From DATGZX01 sp035296965 (GTDB taxonomy: Bacteria > Planctomycetota > Planctomycetia > Gemmatales > Gemmataceae), in NCBI GenBank assembly GCA_035296965.1, contig DATGZX010000137.1, forward strand, positions 1 through 64,000: a stretch of 64,000 bases of DNA, written 5' to 3'. A program made the translations under genes and the position numbers. Shown here piece after piece: positions 53,300 to 62,476 of the stretch (within the stretch, counting starts at the first letter, position 1; each line of letters starts with the position of its first letter). The notes beneath the pieces were generated by a model. That model was not told where the DNA came from, did no database searches, and saw nothing but the letters and a program-made list of their open reading frames with translations.

Positions 53300-53536
53300 A
53301 TGCCTTCCCTGGATCAGCTACAGACTGGACAGTGTGCCAGCATCGAAAGCGTCGATGGAAGCGACGGCATCGTTCAACGCCTGCTGGAAATGGGGCTTCT
53401 CGAAGGCGAGGAGATCACGGTACTCGGGTTTGCCCCCCTGGGCGACCCCATGGAAATCCGACTGCGCGATTATCGACTGAGTTTGCGCCGTAGTGAAGCG
53501 GCACGCGTGGGCGTGCGCGTGATCGATCCGCGTTGA
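53300..53536 (+). CDS. feoA: FeoA family protein (second copy)
   Basis: This 78-residue FeoA domain (LDQLQTGQCASIESVDGSDG, QRLLEMGLLEGEEITVLGFA) lies 41 bases after the first copy. Two FeoA proteins with one FeoB is a known but less common layout. ATG start at 53300; the open frame extends upstream but that leader is out of character. FeoB starts 22 bases later. Confidence 0.88.
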   Translation: MPSLDQLQTGQCASIESVDGSDGIVQRLLEMGLLEGEEITVLGFAPLGDPMEIRLRDYRLSLRRSEAARVGVRVIDPR

Positions 53537-53558
53537 TGTCTACCAATCTCATCCTCCA

Positions 53559-55793
53559 ATGGTCTTAGTGCACACGACGACCGTGGCATTGGTCGGTAAC
53601 CCGAATACGGGAAAGACCACACTCTTCAATGCGCTCGCCGGCATGCGCCAGCACGTCGGCAACTACCCCGGAGTCACCGTCGAGACCAAGAAGGGCCAGA
53701 TGTCGTATCAGGCCCAGGTCCTTGACATTGTCGATCTGCCTGGAACCTATAGCCTGGCGCCGCGCAGTCCTGACGAGATGGTGGCCGTGGACGTCATCCT
53801 TGGGGAGCAGGCAAACGAACCGCGGCCGGACGTCGTCGTATCCATTGTCGATGCTTCCAACCTCGAGCGAAATCTGTATCTGACCACGCAGGCTATGGAA
53901 CTCGGCGTCCCGGTGGTCATCGCGCTCAACATGACCGACATTGCCAAGGCGCACGGCATTACGATCGACCACGAGCAGCTTGCTCGCCGGCTGGGCGTTC
54001 CCGTCGTACCGATCCAGGCGAACAAGAAGAAGGGGCTGGAGCAGCTCAAGGAAGCAATCGTCGCGGCGGCACGCAGCCCTTCGGTTGGATCAGGCGTACC
54101 CTTTCCCGAAGATTTCGAGCGCGAGGTCGCCGCCCTGCAGGAGGCATTGGGAGAAGAGGTCCCGCATTATTTTGTGCGCAGGCTGCTCCTGGATGTCGGG
54201 GGATGGACAGAACAACGGCTTGCCGATTCTCGCGGCCTGGGAACCCGCGCGCTTCTCGATGCGGCCCGCAGCAGGCTTGTTCAGGCTGGCTGCCGGGTGC
54301 CGGAGGTAGAAGCCCGCGTGCGTTACCGTTGGATCCGGGAGGCAACAACGGACTGCGTTCACCGCTCGGCGGAGCGCCTTGTCAGCTGGACAGATCGATT
54401 GGATCGATTGCTGACAAACCGGCTCTGGGGCACGCTCGTATTCTTGGCGCTCATGTTTCTGGTCTTCGAATCGATCTTCACCTGGGCCAGGCCCGTCATG
54501 AAGTTGCTCAGCGACGGCAAGGACGTTCTGGCCGACTCGCTTCGTGATTTCCTCCCGACCGGGCCCTTCGCAAGTTTGATCACGGATGGAGTACTGGAGG
54601 GAGTCGGCAGCGTTGTCGTGTTCTTACCGCAGATCGTCATCCTCTTCGGCTTCATCGCCGTGCTGGAGGATTGCGGCTACATGGCCCGGGCAGCTTTCTT
54701 GATGGACAAGCTCATGGCGCGCTGCGGCCTGAGCGGCAAGTCGTTTATTCCCATGCTCTCCTCTGTTGCGTGCGCTGTGCCCGGGATCATGGCGACCCGC
54801 GTCATCGAGAATCGACGCGATCGGCTGGCGACCATCCTGGTGGCTCCGCTAATGAGTTGTTCGGCCCGTTTACCGGTCTATGTCCTGCTCATCGGCGCAT
54901 TCTTGACCGACGGCTTTCCCTTCTGGGTGCCGGGGCTGGTCATGTTCGCCATGTATTCCGTCGGCCTGGTCACGGCTCCCTTCGTGGCGTTGCTGCTCAA
55001 GCGGACGCTGCTGCGCGGCGAAGCCCCGCCGTTCGTCATGGAAATGCCGCTCTATAAATGGCCATCGGTCCGGTCGGTCGTGCGGCGCATGACCGACAGC
55101 GGCTGGGCTTTTCTGCGGCGCGCGGGAACGATGATTCTGGCCGCCATGGTGCTCGTGTGGGCATTGCTTTACTTTCCGCGCGCGGGCTCGGACGGCGCTG
55201 AGCCCTACGATGTGCGCATTGCCGCCGCCCAGCAAGATCTCGACAAGCTCCGCGAAAAGGCTCGAGCAGAGCAGGGGCCTGCTCAGGAGCAATTGCAAGC
55301 ATCGATCGACAGCGAGGCGAAAAAGCTCAACCTCCTTCATGGGGAGTGGAAACGCCAAAGCTATCTGGGCCGGATGGGTCAGGCCGTCGAGCCGGTGGTG
55401 CGGCCGCTCGGCTGGGACTGGCGGATCGGGATGGCGGCCATCGCCAGCTTCCCGGCGCGGGAAGTCGTGGTCGGAACGCTGGGAATCATCTACAACCAGG
55501 GCAAGGTCGATCCCGACGAGATTCGTGAAGCTGAGAGGATATCGGATACGAACCTGGGCAGGGCCTTGCAGGCGGCCACGTGGGACAGCGACTCACGACA
55601 CAGGGTCTTTACGGTGCCCGTGGCGTTATCGCTCATGGTCTTCTTCGCCCTGTGCTGCCAGTGCGTCTCCACACTGGCGATCATCCGCAGAGAGACGAAC
55701 AGCTGGCGCTGGCCGATCTTTACGTTTACTTACATGACGGTGCTCGCGTATGTCGCGGCGCTGCTGGTCTATCAGATTGGGAGGTTGATTTAA
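53559..55793 (+). CDS. feoB: Ferrous iron transporter FeoB
   Basis: FeoB imports Fe(II) using an N-terminal GTPase coupled to membrane helices. The GTPase has G1 GNPNTGKT (residues 13-20), G2 in the HVGNYPGVTVE region, G3 DLPG (59-62) and G4 NMTD (124-127). Membrane segments include LWGTLVFLALMFLVFESIF and VVVFLPQIVILFGFIAV, and the Gate motifs lie around LSSVACAVPGIMATRVIENR. The length of 744 is normal. The operon has two feoA genes and a small Cys-rich partner. Confidence 0.96.
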   Translation: MVLVHTTTVALVGNPNTGKTTLFNALAGMRQHVGNYPGVTVETKKGQMSYQAQVLDIVDLPGTYSLAPRSPDEMVAVDVILGEQANEPRPDVVVSIVDASNLERNLYLTTQAMELGVPVVIALNMTDIAKAHGITIDHEQLARRLGVPVVPIQANKKKGLEQLKEAIVAAARSPSVGSGVPFPEDFEREVAALQEALGEEVPHYFVRRLLLDVGGWTEQRLADSRGLGTRALLDAARSRLVQAGCRVPEVEARVRYRWIREATTDCVHRSAERLVSWTDRLDRLLTNRLWGTLVFLALMFLVFESIFTWARPVMKLLSDGKDVLADSLRDFLPTGPFASLITDGVLEGVGSVVVFLPQIVILFGFIAVLEDCGYMARAAFLMDKLMARCGLSGKSFIPMLSSVACAVPGIMATRVIENRRDRLATILVAPLMSCSARLPVYVLLIGAFLTDGFPFWVPGLVMFAMYSVGLVTAPFVALLLKRTLLRGEAPPFVMEMPLYKWPSVRSVVRRMTDSGWAFLRRAGTMILAAMVLVWALLYFPRAGSDGAEPYDVRIAAAQQDLDKLREKARAEQGPAQEQLQASIDSEAKKLNLLHGEWKRQSYLGRMGQAVEPVVRPLGWDWRIGMAAIASFPAREVVVGTLGIIYNQGKVDPDEIREAERISDTNLGRALQAATWDSDSRHRVFTVPVALSLMVFFALCCQCVSTLAIIRRETNSWRWPIFTFTYMTVLAYVAALLVYQIGRLI

Positions 55794-55797
55794 GGCG

Positions 55798-56016
55798 ATG
55801 GATTGGCAGCTCGCTTTGGTTGGGATAATGGTGGCGGCAGCCGCGCTGTATCTGGCGCGCGCTAGCTGGCACAGCTGGCGGAGCGGCAAAGCCGGATGCA
55901 GCGGTGGTTGCTGCTCTACGGGCAAAGAGGCGCCTTCGAAGAATGGCTCCTCGGCGATTCCCCTGATCTCGGAAGATCAGCTCACCGCTCGGCTCCGTAA
56001 GGGAACGCGTCCCTAG
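55798..56016 (+). CDS. FeoB-associated Cys-rich membrane protein
   Basis: This 72-residue protein has one membrane helix (LALVGIMVAAAALYLA) and a Cys-rich motif (GCSGGCCSTGK). It matches the FeoB-associated Cys-rich membrane protein family and starts 4 bases after feoB, so it is co-transcribed. Its cysteines may bind or buffer Fe(II). Confidence 0.82.
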   Translation: MDWQLALVGIMVAAAALYLARASWHSWRSGKAGCSGGCCSTGKEAPSKNGSSAIPLISEDQLTARLRKGTRP

Positions 56017-56136
56017 TTCTCGGATATGAGATGCACAGCCTGTCGCGAATCGACCGACTGTAGCGAGTAGTCCGCGGAGGAAGGGCCCGTCTTCTTCAAG
56101 CTGTCGCGGGGCTCTCACTTTTTCTACTTTTTTTAC

Positions 56137-56244
56137 TTGACTTCTCTTGCGGCTTAATTATGATCGGAATCGTTAGTGTTTGGCCTCTTCTCTGTTCCGG
56201 CCCCGCTGTTCGACCTGCCTGCAGGGAGTTCAGCGGGGTTTTTT
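56137..56244 (+). ncRNA. Candidate promoter plus terminated short transcript
   Basis: A -35 TTGACT (56137-56142) and a -10 TATGAT (56159-56164), 16 apart, are followed by a stem CCCCGCTG...CAGCGGGG and TTTTTT at 56201-56244. The likely transcript is about 75 bases, from near 56171. It could be a small RNA, or the hairpin may just terminate the feo operon. Confidence 0.4.
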
Positions 56245-56281
56245 CGTTTGGCCGAATCCCTTAAAGCCTATCCCAGCCGTT

Positions 56282-57367
56282 TCACTCACCTTGGCGCCTT
56301 CTCTGCCACTGACTCAAAGCAGTGTTAACGATGATGATCACGCCGATGAGGATGTATTTCACCTCGACAGGCACGTTGAAAACGCTGACGCCATTTTCGA
56401 GCACTCCAAGAATCAAGACACCCAGCAGTGTCCCAAAGACTGTCCCTTGCCCGCCATTGAGGCTTGCACCGCCAATTACCACTGCCGCGATGACCTCGAG
56501 TTCCAAGCCAACGTTGCCAGTCGGCGCGCCGCTGCCGCTGTGAGCAAAACTAAGGATGCCCGCCCAGCCTGTGAAAACTCCCGCAAGCGTGTAGAGAAGC
56601 ACCTTGGTCCGACCTATCGCCACGCCACATAGTCTTGCTGTCGCCTCATTCGATCCTATCGCATAACAGTGACGGCCGAGTATGGTGAACCGCAGCAGAA
56701 CGGCAGTGATAACCGCGAGCAGCACCAGCGTCCAAAAGCCTGGGTAAAAAATCAAGTAATCGGATTGCGTCTCCGCCAGGGCACGCACCCAGCCCGGTCG
56801 AGAGCCGGAAGGGAAACTCAGGGTTGTACGTCCCGATAGCCAGTACGCCAGGCCACGCGCGACACTGAGCATGCCGAGCGTTGCGACGAACGGCGGTACG
56901 CGGAGCAGCGTGATCATCGTCCCATTGATTAGCCCACAGGCGCCGCCAACCAGTATCCCCGCGGGGATCGCCAACATGCTGGCCATCACCATCGATTTGT
57001 CATGTCCGTACATCCCGGCGTAAATGCGCATGGTGACCACAGTCACAAGTGCCACGACCGAGCCGACCGATAGATCGATGCCGCCGCTCACGATGATGAT
57101 CAACATGCCGAGTGCGGCTACGCCGGTGATTGTGTTGTCATGGACAAGCACCTGAATGTTACGCAAGCTCAGAAAGGTCCCTAGATCGCCTTTGATGCCG
57201 ATCAGGAGCATGAATAGCCCCAGGACCGCGAGCAGACCAATTACCGGCCCCGACGCGCGCAGCGATTTTTGGTGCTCGTGGAGAGTTCGAAACAACCCCT
57301 TGGATTTCGCACTCGAGCTGCCGGCAGCTAGCTTCCCGCTGTGATCGTTTTCTGTTCTGCCCGCCAC
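56282..57367 (-). CDS. Sugar ABC transporter permease (RbsC-like)
   Basis: This 361-residue membrane permease of the CUT2/ribose family has multiple helices, including GPVIGLLAVLGLFMLLIGIK, AALGMLIIIVSGGIDLSVGS and LALVTVVTM-like elements. The family EAA-like segment is GVFTGWAGILSFAHSGSGAP. It partners with the ATPase gene just upstream (14 bases) and the binding protein. The substrate is a sugar by family; the exact one is unknown. Confidence 0.9.
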   Translation of the reverse strand: MAGRTENDHSGKLAAGSSSAKSKGLFRTLHEHQKSLRASGPVIGLLAVLGLFMLLIGIKGDLGTFLSLRNIQVLVHDNTITGVAALGMLIIIVSGGIDLSVGSVVALVTVVTMRIYAGMYGHDKSMVMASMLAIPAGILVGGACGLINGTMITLLRVPPFVATLGMLSVARGLAYWLSGRTTLSFPSGSRPGWVRALAETQSDYLIFYPGFWTLVLLAVITAVLLRFTILGRHCYAIGSNEATARLCGVAIGRTKVLLYTLAGVFTGWAGILSFAHSGSGAPTGNVGLELEVIAAVVIGGASLNGGQGTVFGTLLGVLILGVLENGVSVFNVPVEVKYILIGVIIIVNTALSQWQRRRQGE

Positions 57368-57381
57368 GGTTTTGTCTCTCG

Positions 57382-58926
57382 CTAAGAAGATGAGCTACCA
57401 CTGCGCGTGGCAAAGGCCATGACTTGCTCCGGACTCCAGTCGGCTACCGGCCTGATGGCGCTCAGGTGGCCGTTCACCATCACGGCAAGGCGGTCGCAAA
57501 CGCCAAGGAGCTCCGGGAGATAGCTGCTGACGAATAAGACGGCTTTCCCTTGCGCCGCCAGATCGCCGATGAGGCGATAGATCTCTGCCTTGCTGCCGAC
57601 GTCGACCCCACGCGTCGGTTCGTCCAGGAGGAGGATGTCCGCCTGCTGGTGGAGGAGCCGGCCCAGGGCAATTTTCTGCTGATTGCCGCCGCTCAGTTCT
57701 CCGGCGAGCTGCTCCGGCCCTCGATAGCGGACGCCGAGACGACTCAGCCATTCTTCGACCGCCAGCCTGCGCTTTCGCAAGTTTAGCCAGCCAAATCGGC
57801 TGTAAGGCTTTAACCGGCTGTAGGTCAGGTTATCGGCAATACTCTGATCTAACGCCAATCCTTCCTGTTTGCGGTCCTCGCTCAAAAATCCCAATCCCTG
57901 CCCTATGCGCACTCGCGGATCGGCCCGGGCACTGGCAAGACGCTTCACAATGACTTCGCCGCGGCGCACGGGATCCAGGCCGAAAATAGCACGCAGCATC
58001 TCGGTCCGGCCAGCGCCGACGATTCCGGCAATGCCAAGAATCTCCCCGCGGTGCAGCGTGAAGTCGACGCCACAGGGCAGATTCAAACCGGCCAGATCCT
58101 TCACGACGAGGATCGGCTCTCCAGCCGTGTGCGGAACGCGCGGATACTGCGTGGCCAGGCTACGGCCGACCATGAGTTCGATGATGCGCGTTGGTGAAAA
58201 CTCCCGCACGCCTCCGCCGCCGACACTGCGGCCGTCGCGCAGGACGGTGAACCGGTCGGCGATCTCTTTCACTTCTTCGAGAAAATGGCTGATATAGACG
58301 ATCGTGACCCCGCGCTCGCGCAGCCGGCGCATCAGCGCGAAGAGCCTGGATGCATCTTCCTGCGTTAGCGAGCTGGTGGGTTCGTCGAGCACGAGCACGC
58401 GAACATCGACAAGCAGGGCGCGGGCAATTTCCACCAATTGCTGGGCGCCCGGACTGAGACCTGCCACCGGCCCATCGGGACGGATTTCGGCATGCTGCAA
58501 GACAGCTAGCGCCTCTTGCACGCGGCGGCGGTGCTCAGCACGCCGGATGAAGCCAAAGCGGGTGACTTCGAGCCCGAGCATTACGTTCGCTTCGACACTC
58601 AAATGGGGGGCAAGCGTCAGCTCCTGGTAAATCATCGCCACACCCAGGCGACGCGCCTCCTGGGGGCCCGCCGGGTCATAGGGGCTGCCGTCCAGCATCA
58701 TCTGCCCACGATCCGGCTTCACCGCCCCGCTCAGGATTTTCATCAGGGTCGATTTGCCCGCACCGTTCTCACCCACGAGGGCGTGCACCTCGCCCGGACG
58801 GAGCTCCAGATCGACGTCACAAAGTGCCTGGGTCGAGCCAAAGCGCTTCGACACACCCGACATGGCGAGACGAAACGGCCCTTGCTGTGGTGCTTCAGGA
58901 GAGGTGAAACCGCCAGCGCTGATCAC
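57382..58926 (-). CDS. Sugar ABC transporter ATP-binding protein (RbsA-like)
   Basis: This 514-residue protein has two fused ABC domains. The first has Walker A GENGAGKST (52-60) and signature LSPGAQQLVEIARA. The second has the degenerate Walker A GIVGAGRTEM typical of RbsA/MglA proteins, signature LSGGNQQKIALGRLL and Walker B LLLDEPTRGVDVGSK. It powers the sugar importer with the downstream permease and upstream binding protein. Confidence 0.93.
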   Translation of the reverse strand: MISAGGFTSPEAPQQGPFRLAMSGVSKRFGSTQALCDVDLELRPGEVHALVGENGAGKSTLMKILSGAVKPDRGQMMLDGSPYDPAGPQEARRLGVAMIYQELTLAPHLSVEANVMLGLEVTRFGFIRRAEHRRRVQEALAVLQHAEIRPDGPVAGLSPGAQQLVEIARALLVDVRVLVLDEPTSSLTQEDASRLFALMRRLRERGVTIVYISHFLEEVKEIADRFTVLRDGRSVGGGGVREFSPTRIIELMVGRSLATQYPRVPHTAGEPILVVKDLAGLNLPCGVDFTLHRGEILGIAGIVGAGRTEMLRAIFGLDPVRRGEVIVKRLASARADPRVRIGQGLGFLSEDRKQEGLALDQSIADNLTYSRLKPYSRFGWLNLRKRRLAVEEWLSRLGVRYRGPEQLAGELSGGNQQKIALGRLLHQQADILLLDEPTRGVDVGSKAEIYRLIGDLAAQGKAVLFVSSYLPELLGVCDRLAVMVNGHLSAIRPVADWSPEQVMAFATRSGSSSS

Positions 58927-59009
58927 GCCCGTGATGCCTCGGTGGGTGGAGACTCCTATGGATTCAATTTTCGTGGAGGAAGTCTGTGCCTCGCTTGGTT
59001 CGGCGCGAC

Positions 59010-60092
59010 CTACTTCTTGGTAAAAGCAGGCGTTTCGATAGCTCGCTGGCTCTGCAAATCCGGTTCGAACAACTCGCGCGTGCTCTTGGCTTCCAGATTC
59101 GCCCGCGTGATGACATTTTCGCCCGTGCTCTGGGTCTTCTCGCCATTCGGCGTGACGTCATAGCCCTCAAGGTAATGCACCAGAGTCCACACGCCCAGAT
59201 AGCCCATACGGTAAGGATCCTGCAGGATGAGGGCCTCCACATCGCCATCCCGCAGCCCGTCCACCAGCGGGGCACTGGAGTCGAACCCTACCAACCGAAC
59301 TTGTTTGTTGAGTTGCAGACTACGCAAGGAATTGAGCATGCCGCTGGCAGCCGACTCGTTCGGGGCGAAGATGCCATCGATCCCCTTATCGCGCAAATGA
59401 TTGAGCAAAGGCGTGGCTTCCTTTTGAGCGGTGTCCTCGGTGGCCCCGGCATACTTGTCCGTCGAAAGCCAGGTAATCGTCGGCTGGCCCGCCTCCTTTT
59501 GCTGCTGGATCGTTTTGTTGACGTAATCCTCAAATCCCTTTTCACGCTGCTCTGTGCTCTCCGAACCGGGTTGATAGCGGAACAGGATCAATTTGGGTGC
59601 CGGCTTGCCCTCATCGCGGAGAACCTTGATCAGATGCTCGGCGGCGAGCCGGCCGCCGTTGTAGTTATTGGTGGCAATGTACTTGACGATGAGCTTTTGC
59701 CCTTCGGGCGCCAAACCGGAGTCAATGACCAGAACGGGAACTTTATCGCGAACTGCCTTCTCCACCGGCGCCACCATGGCTTCACTGTGTTGAGGAGCCA
59801 GGACGATGCCGCTGATGTGGGCGGCTAGATTTCGGTCGATGATGCTGATCTGTACCTGGGTGTCGTTTTCCTTGAGCGGCCCGTCCCAACGGACTTCCAC
59901 AGGCAGATTCTTCTTCTCCTGCAGATCCAAGGCAGCGCGTTCGGCTCCGCGATGGATCGACTGCCAGAATTCATGGGTCAGGCCCTTGGGAATGACTGCA
60001 ATTCGGTACTTATACGCCTGCTTGGATGGCCCGCAGCCGGCCAGCGTCAGAGACATCAGGACGGCCAGCCCCAGGTAGACCCGGCGCAGCAT
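59010..60092 (-). CDS. Sugar ABC transporter substrate-binding lipoprotein
   Basis: This 360-residue protein has a lipoprotein signal with lipobox LTLAGC (Cys20) and a periplasmic-binding-protein-I fold: YRIAVIPKGLTHEFWQSIHR, GIVLAPQHSEAMV, VPVLVIDSGL, GIFAPNESAASGMLNSL and VRLVGFDSSAPLVDGL. It captures a sugar for the RbsA/RbsC-like transporter. The start at 60092 gives the lipobox and has GGGGGAAG upstream. It is the first gene of the operon. Confidence 0.93.
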   Translation of the reverse strand: MLRRVYLGLAVLMSLTLAGCGPSKQAYKYRIAVIPKGLTHEFWQSIHRGAERAALDLQEKKNLPVEVRWDGPLKENDTQVQISIIDRNLAAHISGIVLAPQHSEAMVAPVEKAVRDKVPVLVIDSGLAPEGQKLIVKYIATNNYNGGRLAAEHLIKVLRDEGKPAPKLILFRYQPGSESTEQREKGFEDYVNKTIQQQKEAGQPTITWLSTDKYAGATEDTAQKEATPLLNHLRDKGIDGIFAPNESAASGMLNSLRSLQLNKQVRLVGFDSSAPLVDGLRDGDVEALILQDPYRMGYLGVWTLVHYLEGYDVTPNGEKTQSTGENVITRANLEAKSTRELFEPDLQSQRAIETPAFTKK

Positions 60093-60164
60093 GTTTTCTT
60101 CCCCCGGAAGCAGATCCAAAGGATCGGCTTCAAAAAGCGAGTCGGCTCAGCGTCCTCTGGGCCC

Positions 60165-60220
60165 ATCCGGAAAAGGGGTCTGACCCTGTGATTTTAGAGG
60201 GTCTGACCCCTTTTCCGGAT
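60165..60220. repeat. Inverted repeat with 23-bp arms
   Basis: ATCCGGAAAAGGGGTCTGAC(CCT) at 60165-60187 pairs with 60198-60220 with one mismatch and a 10-base loop. It lies upstream of the binding-protein gene. It could be a REP-like element or a hairpin in the leader. Confidence 0.85.
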
Positions 60221-60470
60221 AGGCTCTAAGCCGGTTTTGCGAAGAACCTAGCGTAGTGCCTGCCACGGGGCGGGTCAAGAAACTCCGTGCACAACGAAAA
60301 AGTACGAGGGCCCATTCTCTTTTCGGGCGAGCTTCCGAAATGTCATGTCATGTTTTGTCATGAAAAAGGGGGGCACCCAGACACCGAGTCTGACTAGCGA
60401 ACGGAGTTTATAACTTATTACTGACTAAAGCCTTGCATCATTGCCGCAACGTCCGAAGTCGGCTGCGGCG

Positions 60471-60538
60471 ACATGACATATGTCATGTGAGCAGAAGTAC
60501 ACTATGGACTGCGGCGCTTATCCGCCGCTTTTGTTTTT
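60471..60538 (+). promoter_or_regulatory. 18-bp palindrome followed by a terminator-like hairpin
   Basis: The exact palindrome ACATGACATATGTCATGT (60471-60488) is followed by a GCGGCG...CGCCGC stem and a T-rich tail (60511-60538). TCATGACAT-like repeats also occur around 60340-60362. It may be an operator with a short attenuated transcript. No gene is recognised in 60221-60690. Confidence 0.5.
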
Positions 60539-60786
60539 CCTCCTCCAACCATTCACTCCGCCAACCCTTCAAAATCTACAAAACTCGATCTTAAATGGCG
60601 AATTTGCTCGATTCTCCAGGGTGTGAGACCCGTTCTTAAGCAGCCTCACAGGGGAGAGAGGAGAAAGCTCCGCGTCAAAGCCGGCCGGAACGCTGCAGGC
60701 GTTCAAGCGCAAAGCCCGGAGTCGCGGCAGCGCACTCCGGGTAATACGCCTCCAAATTCTTCTCTACGCCGCGGGCGTTGTAGCGC

Positions 60787-60873
60787 CTGGGCGCAGGAGT
60801 TATTATCGTAGCCCATGCGCTGACCGTAAACTTCAAGCCGGTTTCACCGGCGAAGCCCAGGGCCGTTCCTGCC
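60787..60873. other. Leader between the left inverted end and the transposase gene
   Basis: This short stretch between the left end and the transposase ATG holds no separate gene. Confidence 0.4.
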
Positions 60874-61542
60874 ATGCCGCAATCCCTGGCCCAGATTTAT
60901 CTGCACGTGATCTTTTCCACCAAAGAGCGCGAGCCTTATCTGCAAGACCCTGTTCTCCGCGCGGACATGCGCGACAATCTGGGCGCCACCTGCAGGGGCC
61001 TGGATTGTCCGTCGTTGGCTGCCGGAGGCGTCAGCGACCATGTGCAGATTCTTTGCCGCTTGTCGCGCACGCTGAGCGTTGCCAACCTGGCCCGCGAGTT
61101 GAAACGGAAATCGTCCAAATGGATCAAGATGACGGTGCGCAATTCGGCAGCATTTGTGGGGCACGTTTTCAACGTGCCGGCCGGCGTCTGGGCACGTTAC
61201 AAACGTGCCCCACAAACCGCAGCAGCCGATTCACACACGGCCATAAAGATGAAGGATCGCTCCTGCGCGCAGTTTCACTGGCAGGAAGGCTATGGAGTGT
61301 TCTCGCTTGGCGCGAGCCAGGTGGAGAAGGTTCGCCGTTACATCGCGACACACGAGAAGCACCACAGCCAGCGGTCCTTTCAGGACGAGTTTCGAGAGTT
61401 CTTGAACAAGTACGATTTGGAATACGACGAGCGCTATGTTTGGGATGGACAAGGGCGGGCAAATCCGCCCAGCGCGGTGCGACGGCGGGCTGCAGGATCT
61501 GGACCTTCGTTGTATTTCGGCGCTGCAACACCTTCGGCGTAG
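60874..61542 (+). pseudogene. REP-associated tyrosine transposase, decayed
   Basis: Y1-type (HUH) transposases of the RAYT group cut single-stranded DNA with a tyrosine. The start is MPQSLAQIYLHVIFSTKERE, then GGVSDHVQIL, SSKWIK, FHWQEGYGVFSLGASQV, and Tyr156 in RRYIATHEKHH; the usual end is YDERYVWD. The second His of the HUH is Gln58 (DHVQ). About 44 residues (88-131) interrupt the domain where SKWIK normally leads directly to FHWQ, and they are encoded by the 58-bp paired-hairpin repeat (61156-61213) plus flanking DNA. The frame runs past the normal end into the right inverted end. It is most likely inactive. Confidence 0.75.
61156..61213. repeat. 58-bp paired-hairpin repeat inside the transposase
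   Basis: GTGG...CCAC ends enclose GGGCACGTT-TTC-AACGTGCC and GGGCACGTT-ACA-AACGTGCCC hairpins. The length and layout match 42115-42172 and 43387-43444, but the stems differ in sequence. It interrupts the transposase gene. Confidence 0.9.
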
Positions 61543-61615
61543 AACGGAGCGGCGCTGGCCGTATCCCGGAGTGCGCTGGCGCGACTCCGGGCTTTGAGCT
61601 TTAACGCTTTCAGCG

Positions 61616-62476
61616 TGGGAGCGATCGAACTTTGCGCCAGGTGGCTCCGGTTGCGGCGAGGTTTCCAGACTTGCACCGAGCGCAGAATTGCGAAGCGCGT
61701 GGAGTGCGTGGCGTGGAGATGGTTTGGCGCGCCTGGCGGTCATATGGGCAAGCGAAAAAGTACGATGGCCGATTTTCTTTCAGCGAATCGGTGACTCCTA
61801 GGCTGACGCCTCTCGACCTCGATTCGACGATGGCGATGAGAAGGGAGCCATTTAGTGTGAAATGGGTTTGTTGTTGTTCAGAGCGAATTGCGCGAGGTGA
61901 CTGCGACGCCGGCGGAGCGGAAGTCAATCCACAATCGTGATCGCTTGCCAGCATCCAATTACGGCCCACCGTTCGAAGCCTCGGTCGATGTGACGTCGCG
62001 TGACCAATTAGTGCTCAGCCAGCGGAGGTGTTGGGGCAACGAGTTCAGGCCGCAGTGGTAGAATTGGCCCTGGGTCCTAGGCCGTAGGGGAAGCGGGCCC
62101 GTCGCAATGAATCTTGCATCGTCCGCGGTTGCGCCCGCCGCAGCGCTTCATCACCTTCGACGACGCTGTTGTGTCCCCGGCTGGCCTACAGGGTGTAAGA
62201 CTCAGATTCTCGCCCCGACCCCGCGAGCGATTGATCATGAAGCTTTCAGAAGGGAAGTTCCAGCGCATTTACATTCGCGAGTTCGGCGGGAGAGAGGAGT
62301 CTCAAAAGCTTGTCAGGAGCTCAAAAGTCAGAACCCGAAAGATCGCAAGGGGCTAGAATGGTGTTGGAATCCCAAAGGCGCCGGCATGATTGACATGACG
62401 TGCGCATCGGCAGTAGACTAGACACGGCAACTGAGGATTCCCACCAGCCGACGTTCGACCAACGGACACAAAGGCG
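61616..62476. other. Intergenic region, no gene recognised
   Basis: About 860 bases separate the transposase element from the final gene. Small open frames exist but show no family character. I see no strong palindrome. Confidence 0.5.

Larger units (their letters stand above)
60691..61615 (+). mobile_element. Decayed IS200/RAYT-like element with 97-bp inverted ends
   Basis: The left end (60691-60787) matches the reverse complement of the right end (61519-61615) over 97 bases with scattered mismatches, sharing AAAGCCCGGAGTCGCG and CAGCGCACTCCGGG. The ends enclose a REP-associated tyrosine transposase. This is the layout of a RAYT with flanking REP-type sequences. Confidence 0.7.
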
